This document shows, one piece after another, positions 1 through 5,676 of a stretch of 9,874 nt of DNA. The DNA is from an uncultured Bacilli bacterium (GTDB lineage Bacteria > Bacillota_I > Bacilli_A > RFN20 > CAG-826): positions 1 to 9,874 of the forward strand of contig CAKPAV010000046.1 of NCBI GenBank assembly GCA_934133115.1, in the 5' to 3' direction. Made by a program: the position numbers and the translations under genes. Each line of letters begins with the position of its first letter. Positions within the stretch are counted from its first letter, which is position 1. The notes below the pieces were generated by a model. The model saw only the letters and a list, made by a program, of their open reading frames with translations, had not been told where the DNA came from and did no database searches.

Positions 1-3000
1 GAACTGTACTCGTGTTCGGTATTGCATGTGGTTCAATTTTAGAAGCAAACAAAGATGCTGTTGATAGTTATTTGAAAACTCATTCTTCAACATTAGTCCA
101 AAAAGATGGTGGAAAATTATTTGATACATTTACACCAGACAAAGAATATCTTACTGAAGACGGTAAAGGTGATTCTAAAAAAATTGTTAAAGCGCATGAA
201 GATTTAGCAAAACAAATTCAAGCAGAAGGTACTGTATTATTAAAAAATGTTAAGAATACTTTACCATGCCCAACTACAACTACTGACAAAACCAAAGTAT
301 CTTTATTTGGTGTTCGTAGTTCAAGTACAATTACTGGCGCATTTATAGGACATAAGGCAGCTGGTAATAATCAAACCATTCATTTCGATGAAGCATTTGA
401 ACAAGCAGGATATGAAGTAAACCCAGTATTGAATGAAGCATATGAAAAATATATTAAAACAAAACAAACTGGTAGAATTGCTTTATTAGCTGAAAATGAT
501 TTCCCATATATGGGTATGTATGGCAGAATGGCTGGACTTACTAAATTCCAAACATTAGAAGCCAGTAGTGAAGATTTAATTGCACAAAATGCCAATGCAA
601 TTACTTCAATTGATGATTATGACGATTTAGGCGTTGTTGTTCTTGGTAGAGCAGCTTCTGAAGGTGTTGACTGGGAAAAAGGCGATAAATGTGATCCTAG
701 TGAAGGAATCACCAATCCAATGCAAATTACATTAAAAGAAAAAGCAATGATTAAACTTGCTAAAGAAAAATGTAAAAAAGTTATTGTAATTATTAATGCT
801 GTTAACCAAATGGAAATTCAAGAATTAGCGGATGATCCAAAGATCGGTGCTATTTTATGGATGGGTATTGGTGCTAACTATGCTCCAAAAGCTGTTGTTG
901 ATATTATAAGCGGCGCTACAAATCCATCAGGACATTTAAGTGACATTTATGCAAAAAGTAGTTTAAGCGCTCCTGCAATGATTAACTATGGTGATTATAC
1001 TTACACAAATAAAGATCAAATTCTTGCACGTTCTAAAGGCACTGGACAAAAATATGTTATTGAAGCTGAAAATATTTATACAGGATATAGATATTATGAA
1101 ACTCGTTATGCTGATTATGTAAATAATTTAGGAAACGCTAGATCTAATGCTGGTTCTTCTTATACAGGTAGTAACTGGGAATATAGTAAAGAAGTAACTT
1201 ATGGATTTGGCTATGGGTTAAGCTATACTACTTTCTCACAAGAAATCATTGGAAAGCCTGCTCTTAAACATGATGGTCATAATTATGTATTTGATTTTAA
1301 AGTTAAAGTAACAAATACTGGAAATGTTAAAGGAAAAGATGCTGTTCAAATTTATGGACAAGCCCCTTATACTGATTATGATAAAGAACATAATGTTGAA
1401 AAGAGTGCAATTCAATTAGTGGCATTTGATAAAACTGAAGAACTTGAACCAGGAAAGAGTCAAATTTTAAATATTCAAGTTGATATGCAAAATTTAGCAA
1501 GTTGGGATTCAACGGCTAAAAATGGTAATGGTTCATATATTTTAGATGCTGGTATGTATTACTTTGCGATTGGTAATGGAGCACATGAAGCATTAGATAA
1601 TGTTTTAGCAGCTCAAGGTGTTAAAGCAACTCCAGAAAATAAAATGACCACTGCTGGTGATGCATCAAAAGTATATCAACATACTTATAACACAAAAAAT
1701 AACACACCAGATGAAGATACATTTAATGTTTCAAAAAGTGGTACAACAGTTAAAAATTCAATTGAATATGCTGATCCAAATTTCTTTAAGAAAGATTCTG
1801 TCAAATATTTATCAAGAACTGATTGGAATGGAACATGGCCTTTAGAATATACAAATTTTACTGCCGAACCAGAAATGATAGATTTAATTAATGGTAAAAC
1901 ATATACTGTTAAAGACAATGATGATGTATCAGATATTTTATTTAATCAAGAAGGTAATGATAAATATCTTAATTTAAAAGGCGCTAAATACAATGATGAA
2001 GCATGGGATAAATTACTTAATCAATTAGATTTAACTCAAGCTATTGAATTTATTGTTCATGGTAATAGAGACTATTTAGCAATGGATTCTGTAGGATTTA
2101 TTGCAGGTAAGTTTACAGAAAATGGTCCTAATGGTGTTGGTGATCGTGCTTTTAAAACTTTATCATATAACAACTATGGTGAAACAGTTCCACAATGGAA
2201 AATTGCTGATACAGATGAAAATGCTAAATTTGAAATGACTGTTTTCCCAAGTGGACCAGTTATGGGTGCAACATTTAATCCTCGTTTAGCTTATGAGCAA
2301 GGAAGATTAATGGGTAATGATGCATTATTTGTTGGTTTACCAATTTTATGGGGTCCATCAATGAATACACATCGTACAGGATATAATGGTAGAAATATCG
2401 AATATTATTCAGAAGATCCAGTTTTAACTGGAACAATTGGTATGGAATATAGTATTGGTGCTTTAGACAAAGGCTTAATTGCCGCTCCTAAACATTTTGC
2501 TTTCAATGACCAAGAAACAAATAGATCTGGTGTATCTCCATATTTAACTGAACAAAGAGGAAGAGAAATCGAATTAAGAGCTTTCCAAATTGCTTTTGAA
2601 GCTACAAAATATGACACCGATGAAAGAGATGCTGGTTTACTTGGTGTTATGACATCATTCTCAAAAATTGGACCAGTTGAAGTAACTTGTTCAAGAGGTT
2701 TATTAACTGATATATTAAGAGGCGAATGGGGCTACAAAGGATATATTGTTAGTGACTTAGAAGATGATATAGACTTCTTACCACAAGCTTTATATGCTGG
2801 TATTACTAGTTTCGATTCAACTGTTACTTTAGATAAATTTAATGATGCTAAATATAATAACTTTACTGTTGATAAAATCAAAAATGATGCAACAATATTA
2901 AAGAATATTAAAGAAGCTGTTCATTGTAATTTATGGGTATTGATTCAAAGTAACTATATGAACATGGTTGATGTAAATAGTGAATATGTCAATACAATGA

Positions 3001-3116
3001 CTTGGTGGAGAGCATCTTATATTGCTGTTGAAGTAACATCAGCTACACTAGCAGGATTATGTTTAGCAGTAACTGTATTAACATCAATTCTTGATAAAAA
3101 GAAAGGACGTAATTAA
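1..3116 (+). CDS. Membrane-anchored, domain-permuted GH3 glycoside hydrolase (5' end outside window)
   Basis: Probable beta-glucosidase/beta-xylosidase-type exo-glycosidase acting outside the membrane. The frame is open to the left edge; the first in-window start-like codon is a GTG at 12, but TVLV-FGIACGS is already inside a hydrophobic helix, so the true start lies upstream. Residues below are counted from that GTG. The order is inverted relative to most GH3 enzymes. The C-type (alpha/beta sandwich) domain comes first: EGTVLLKN 72-79, NPSG 304-307, FGYGLSYTTF 399-408. A fibronectin-III-like domain follows (about 415-515). The TIM-barrel domain comes last: GRNIEYYSEDP ending at 803, KHFAFNDQE from 827, and nucleophile Asp915 in VSDLED. 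A C-terminal helix (about 1002-1026) ends in KKKGRN, so the enzyme is probably tethered at both ends. Permuted GH3s are known, for example in Ruminococcus. Oddities: SDL replaces the usual SDW, and NGPNG (Asn704) replaces DGPxG. The family call is firm; the substrate is not determinable. Confidence 0.93.
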   Translation, partial: TVLVFGIACGSILEANKDAVDSYLKTHSSTLVQKDGGKLFDTFTPDKEYLTEDGKGDSKKIVKAHEDLAKQIQAEGTVLLKNVKNTLPCPTTTTDKTKVSLFGVRSSSTITGAFIGHKAAGNNQTIHFDEAFEQAGYEVNPVLNEAYEKYIKTKQTGRIALLAENDFPYMGMYGRMAGLTKFQTLEASSEDLIAQNANAITSIDDYDDLGVVVLGRAASEGVDWEKGDKCDPSEGITNPMQITLKEKAMIKLAKEKCKKVIVIINAVNQMEIQELADDPKIGAILWMGIGANYAPKAVVDIISGATNPSGHLSDIYAKSSLSAPAMINYGDYTYTNKDQILARSKGTGQKYVIEAENIYTGYRYYETRYADYVNNLGNARSNAGSSYTGSNWEYSKEVTYGFGYGLSYTTFSQEIIGKPALKHDGHNYVFDFKVKVTNTGNVKGKDAVQIYGQAPYTDYDKEHNVEKSAIQLVAFDKTEELEPGKSQILNIQVDMQNLASWDSTAKNGNGSYILDAGMYYFAIGNGAHEALDNVLAAQGVKATPENKMTTAGDASKVYQHTYNTKNNTPDEDTFNVSKSGTTVKNSIEYADPNFFKKDSVKYLSRTDWNGTWPLEYTNFTAEPEMIDLINGKTYTVKDNDDVSDILFNQEGNDKYLNLKGAKYNDEAWDKLLNQLDLTQAIEFIVHGNRDYLAMDSVGFIAGKFTENGPNGVGDRAFKTLSYNNYGETVPQWKIADTDENAKFEMTVFPSGPVMGATFNPRLAYEQGRLMGNDALFVGLPILWGPSMNTHRTGYNGRNIEYYSEDPVLTGTIGMEYSIGALDKGLIAAPKHFAFNDQETNRSGVSPYLTEQRGREIELRAFQIAFEATKYDTDERDAGLLGVMTSFSKIGPVEVTCSRGLLTDILRGEWGYKGYIVSDLEDDIDFLPQALYAGITSFDSTVTLDKFNDAKYNNFTVDKIKNDATILKNIKEAVHCNLWVLIQSNYMNMVDVNSEYVNTMTWWRASYIAVEVTSATLAGLCLAVTVLTSILDKKKGRN

Positions 3117-3118
3117 TT

Positions 3119-3583
3119 ATGTTAGAAAAACTTAAAAAATGCGGTTTATGTTTCTACATTAGTCTTATTGCACTTGTTCTTATTTTTGTCTCTATGATAC
3201 TTGCTATTTCAAGTTCTACAAATCTTGGATATAGCATTGATGAGCTTCCTTTAATTGTAACATTTTCAATTATTTCAATTATTTGTATAATTGGCTCAGC
3301 ATTATTATCATTTAAATTTAAAAATAATGCTCTTTCATATGCACCTCTATTGGTTGCTACGGTTTTATCTGGAATATGTTTTACATTTGTTATTTCATCA
3401 AGAACTTATTTAATGGGAACTTTATGGTTTACTAAACTTGATGAATCAAATCAATATGCTGTTGCAGCAATGAATACAGGCGCTCCATCGTTTGTTATGT
3501 ATTTTATTAGTATGGTTGTTTTATCTATAGCATCATTCTTCAATTTATCTAAAAATGATAAGGCTGTAGAAAATAACAATTAA
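3119..3583 (+). CDS. Small four-helix membrane protein, co-transcribed with the GH3 enzyme
   Basis: A 154-residue protein I do not recognise as a named family. It has four hydrophobic segments at about 9-31, 44-65, 74-94 and 122-143, a basic N-terminus (MLEKLKKCG) and a short polar, Asn-rich C-terminus. It starts 2 nt after the GH3 stop. AAAGGA at 3102-3107, inside the end of the GH3 gene, lies 11 nt before the ATG and is the likely ribosome binding site. A strong terminator follows 28 nt after its stop, so it is the last gene of the GH3 operon. The tight coupling suggests a role linked to the GH3 enzyme, such as helping a doubly anchored glycosidase insert or forming a membrane subunit, but this is inference from position only. 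No transporter or enzyme motif is visible. Confidence 0.8.
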   Translation: MLEKLKKCGLCFYISLIALVLIFVSMILAISSSTNLGYSIDELPLIVTFSIISIICIIGSALLSFKFKNNALSYAPLLVATVLSGICFTFVISSRTYLMGTLWFTKLDESNQYAVAAMNTGAPSFVMYFISMVVLSIASFFNLSKNDKAVENNN

Positions 3584-3611
3584 TATTCAATGACAATATT
3601 ATAAAATAATT

Positions 3612-3652
3612 AAGAGCTAACTACTCGTTAATGGGTAGTTAGCTCTTTTTTT
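3612..3652 (+). terminator. Strong intrinsic terminator of the GH3 operon
   Basis: A perfect 13-bp stem pairs AAGAGCTAACTAC (3612-3624) with its complement at 3635-3647, around a 10-nt loop. A run of seven T follows (3646-3652), the first two of which also lie in the stem. It sits 28 nt after the membrane protein's stop and separates this operon from the ATPase gene. Confidence 0.93.
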
Positions 3653-3902
3653 GTTTAGATAGAAAATTAATTATTTACATGTTTTTAAATTTCTATCTCC
3701 CGAGATAATTTTAAAAAAAATAATTATCACATATTTGAAAGGAGCAACAAGTTTTACTGGTGAATAATTCTTATAGAATTAATTAATAAATTTTTCATCA
3801 AAAAAAAATATTTTTAACTTTTTTATTTAAGAAACAATTATCAATAGCAAAGTCAATCATCTAACTTTTTATAATGATTTTTATAATATTTTTCTATAAA
3901 AT
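3653..3902. other. AT-rich intergenic spacer with inverted repeats, no gene seen
   Basis: I see no convincing gene in these 250 bases. They hold a 9-bp inverted repeat (AGATAGAAA 3657-3665 with TTTCTATCT 3690-3698, 24-nt loop), a 7-bp hairpin (GATAATT 3704-3710 with AATTATC 3722-3728), and a 6-bp hairpin (AATTCT 3766-3771 with AGAATT 3775-3780). An orphan Shine-Dalgarno-like AAAGGAG at 3738-3744 is followed only by an 8-codon GTG frame starting at 3760. The block could be a decayed gene or the leader of an unrecognised RNA. Confidence 0.5.
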
Positions 3903-3931
3903 TTGCGTTTATTCAAGTGGTATGATATAAT
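3903..3931 (+). promoter_or_regulatory. Extended -10 sigma-A promoter for the ATPase gene
   Basis: The -35 element TTGCGT (3903-3908) is separated by exactly 17 nt from a perfect -10 TATAAT (3926-3931). TG at 3923-3924 adds an extended -10 motif. Transcription should start near 3938, giving a leader of about 45 nt before the ATG at 3983. Confidence 0.8.
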
Positions 3932-3947
3932 TCACTTAGTAAAAGTG
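3915..3947. promoter_or_regulatory. Possible operator of three AAGTG/CACTT half-sites over the promoter
   Basis: AAGTG at 3915-3919, CACTT at 3933-3937 and AAGTG at 3943-3947 alternate in orientation. They make two overlapping inverted repeats with 13-nt and 5-nt spacers that cover the spacer, -10 and predicted start site. This is the layout expected of a repressor site, but 5-bp half-sites occur often by chance in AT-rich DNA. Confidence 0.25.
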
Positions 3948-3982
3948 GTCAGTGTGCCATAAAAATTAAACGGGTGGTTAAT

Positions 3983-5275
3983 ATGGAAATTAAAAGAGAC
4001 AAATATTTACAAATGCTTCAAATTAGACGTCACAATGGCTTTGTTAAAGTTATTACAGGCATTCGCCGCTCAGGCAAGTCTTATTTATTGAATGATATTT
4101 TTTATGATTATTTAAAACGAGATGGCATTGATAATAAGCATATTATTAAATTTGCATTTGACTCTGCAGATGATTTATTGCTTATTGGCGAGGACCTTCA
4201 AGAACTCACATTAATGAAGAGAAAAGTTGACCCAAAAAAGTTTATGAATTATATTTCAAGTCAAATTGTTGATGATAATATGTATTATCTTTTACTAGAT
4301 GAAATTCAAAATCTTGGTTGCTTTGAAACAGTTCTTAACGGATATTTGCGTAAAAAGAATATGGACATTTATGTTACTGGCAGCAATTCTAAATTTTTAT
4401 CTCGTGACGTGTTAACTGAATTCAGAGGACGTGGCGATGAAATACATGTTCTTCCACTTTCCTTTTCTGAATTCTATGCAAGTTATCAAGATGACACTAA
4501 CTATGCATTAGATGATTATATGATTTATGGCGGATTACCTGCTGCTGCTTTGATGAAAAGCAGTGAACAAAAAATGTCATATCTTAAAACACAACTTAAA
4601 AATCTTTTTATCAAAGATATTGTGGATAGACATCATTTGGGTTCTGATGAAAATTTAGAAGAATTATTTGATATTATCGCTTCAGGCATATCATCGCTTA
4701 CTAATCCTACAAAACTATCAAACACATTTAAATCAGTTAAAAACGTTTCATTATCCGCACCTACTATTAACAATTACATTAATTATATGGAAGAAGCTTT
4801 TATTGTATCAAAAGCTAAAAAGTATGATGTAAAAGGAAAAAAATATATCGATACACCATACAAAATATATTTTGAAGATGTAGGTCTTAGAAATGCTAGA
4901 TTAAATTTTAGACAAATTGAAGAAACTCATTTAATGGAAAATATTATTTATAATGAATTGCGTTATCGTGGATATAATGTCGATGTCGGCATTATAGATA
5001 TAAGAGAAAATGTAAATGGATCTTATGAAAGACGCCAACTCGAAATAGATTTTGTGGCAAATCAAGGTAACAAGCGCTACTACATACAATCAGCTTTTGA
5101 CATTCCAAATGAAGACAAAATGAAACAAGAGACTAAATCTTTCGATAAAACTAATGACTCATTCAAAAAAATCATTATTTTAGGTAAGAGTATGAGACCA
5201 AGAAGAACAGAAAAAGGCTATTTATTAATTGGTATAAAAGAATTTTTATTAGATCCAAATAGTTTAGATTTATAA
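3983..5275 (+). CDS. AAA+ ATPase with C-terminal DUF4143/nuclease-like domain
   Basis: A 430-residue protein of the widespread 'ATP-binding protein, DUF4143' family found in bacteria and archaea; its cellular role is not settled. Counted from the ATG at 3983, Walker A is GIRRSGKS 26-33, Walker B is YYLLLDE 101-107, and a sensor-like VTGSNS lies at 131-136, followed by the family hallmark RGRGDEIHVLPLSFSEF. A winged-helix-like middle segment (about 245-300) precedes a C-terminal region (MENIIYNEL 318-326, EIDFVA 354-359, YYIQSAF) that resembles a PD-(D/E)XK fold, as in other members. The frame also has a GTG at 3974, but GGGTGG at 3972-3977 lies 5 nt before the ATG and serves it as ribosome binding site, so I prefer the ATG. 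The gene is monocistronic, behind its own strong promoter. Confidence 0.9.
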   Translation: MEIKRDKYLQMLQIRRHNGFVKVITGIRRSGKSYLLNDIFYDYLKRDGIDNKHIIKFAFDSADDLLLIGEDLQELTLMKRKVDPKKFMNYISSQIVDDNMYYLLLDEIQNLGCFETVLNGYLRKKNMDIYVTGSNSKFLSRDVLTEFRGRGDEIHVLPLSFSEFYASYQDDTNYALDDYMIYGGLPAAALMKSSEQKMSYLKTQLKNLFIKDIVDRHHLGSDENLEELFDIIASGISSLTNPTKLSNTFKSVKNVSLSAPTINNYINYMEEAFIVSKAKKYDVKGKKYIDTPYKIYFEDVGLRNARLNFRQIEETHLMENIIYNELRYRGYNVDVGIIDIRENVNGSYERRQLEIDFVANQGNKRYYIQSAFDIPNEDKMKQETKSFDKTNDSFKKIIILGKSMRPRRTEKGYLLIGIKEFLLDPNSLDL

Positions 5276-5314
5276 CTATAAATATACAAAGTGACAAATA
5301 AAATTGTTACCTAA

Positions 5315-5470
5315 TTAAGTAATTCATTTTGTTCTAATGAAGTTAGAATATTAAATAATTGTTTCTTTGCTAGAAAACTTCAAGGCGATATCTCTATTAA
5401 AGATATTTTCTTTTTGTATTGGGATTATTTTAAAAAGATTACTTTTTACGAAGCATTTATTTTAAAATAA
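5315..5470 (+). pseudogene. Possible transposase N-terminal remnant
   Basis: A 51-codon frame between two TAA stops has no usable start codon but reads like protein rather than random AT-rich sequence: an ARKLQGDISIKDIF stretch followed by FLYWDYFKK. This resembles the N-terminal lead-in of IS91-like transposases with a zinc-binding domain, where a 'DIF..YW..F' motif precedes the Cys-rich region. No Cys cluster or catalytic region follows. I place this only by pattern memory, so it may be a chance frame. Confidence 0.22.
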
Positions 5471-5472
5471 TC
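5423..5472. repeat. 13-bp perfect inverted repeat
   Basis: GATTATTTTAAAA (5423-5435) and its exact complement (5460-5472) flank 24 nt. It overlaps the end of the possible transposase remnant and could be an insertion-element scar or a structured 3' end for the ATPase transcript. A weaker 6-bp hairpin (ATATCT 5388-5393 with AGATAT 5401-5406) followed by CTTTTT lies just upstream and might also slow transcription. Confidence 0.5.
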
Positions 5473-5540
5473 AAAATAATTCAAGTGTTTTTAGGCTACC
5501 CGTGTAAATAATTATCTAAATAAAATTGGCACTTTTATAT

Positions 5541-5580
5541 AAAAAAAGGAAGTGATGCATCCACCAAGATACACCACTTC
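5541..5580 (-). terminator. Intrinsic terminator of the lipoprotein gene (conserved 32-nt hairpin)
   Basis: On the minus strand, a 13-bp stem with two G-T pairs (5549-5561 with 5568-5580) closes a 6-nt loop containing TTGGTG. A 7-nt T run (plus-strand A at 5541-5547) follows after one base. The 32-nt hairpin is identical base for base to 8092-8123. Read on the plus strand it is followed within about 10 nt by a T-rich run (5588-5595), so it may also end transcription of the convergent ATPase gene. Confidence 0.85.
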
Positions 5581-5602
5581 AAATTTATTTTTTTTAATTT
5601 TT

Positions 5603-5637
5603 GACTCATACTAGACCACCCTAGATTTTAAAGAGTC
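5603..5637 (-). repeat. Conserved 3' UTR block upstream of the terminator, copy 1
   Basis: This block shares CTAGACCACC(C)TAGATTTT and AAAGAG with 8155-8187. GACTC at 5603-5607 pairs with GAGTC at 5633-5637, and inner CTAG sequences (5612-5615, 5621-5624) can pair around ACCACC. On the minus strand this gives a second hairpin with GGTGG in its loop, just as in the terminator hairpin. Confidence 0.65.
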
Positions 5638-5676
5638 GAAGTTAATCTTAGATTTTTTTAAAGAAACATATAATAA

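Noticed and set aside
3974..3976. GTG start for the ATPase
   Set aside because: It falls inside the G-rich ribosome binding site that is properly spaced for the ATG at 3983.
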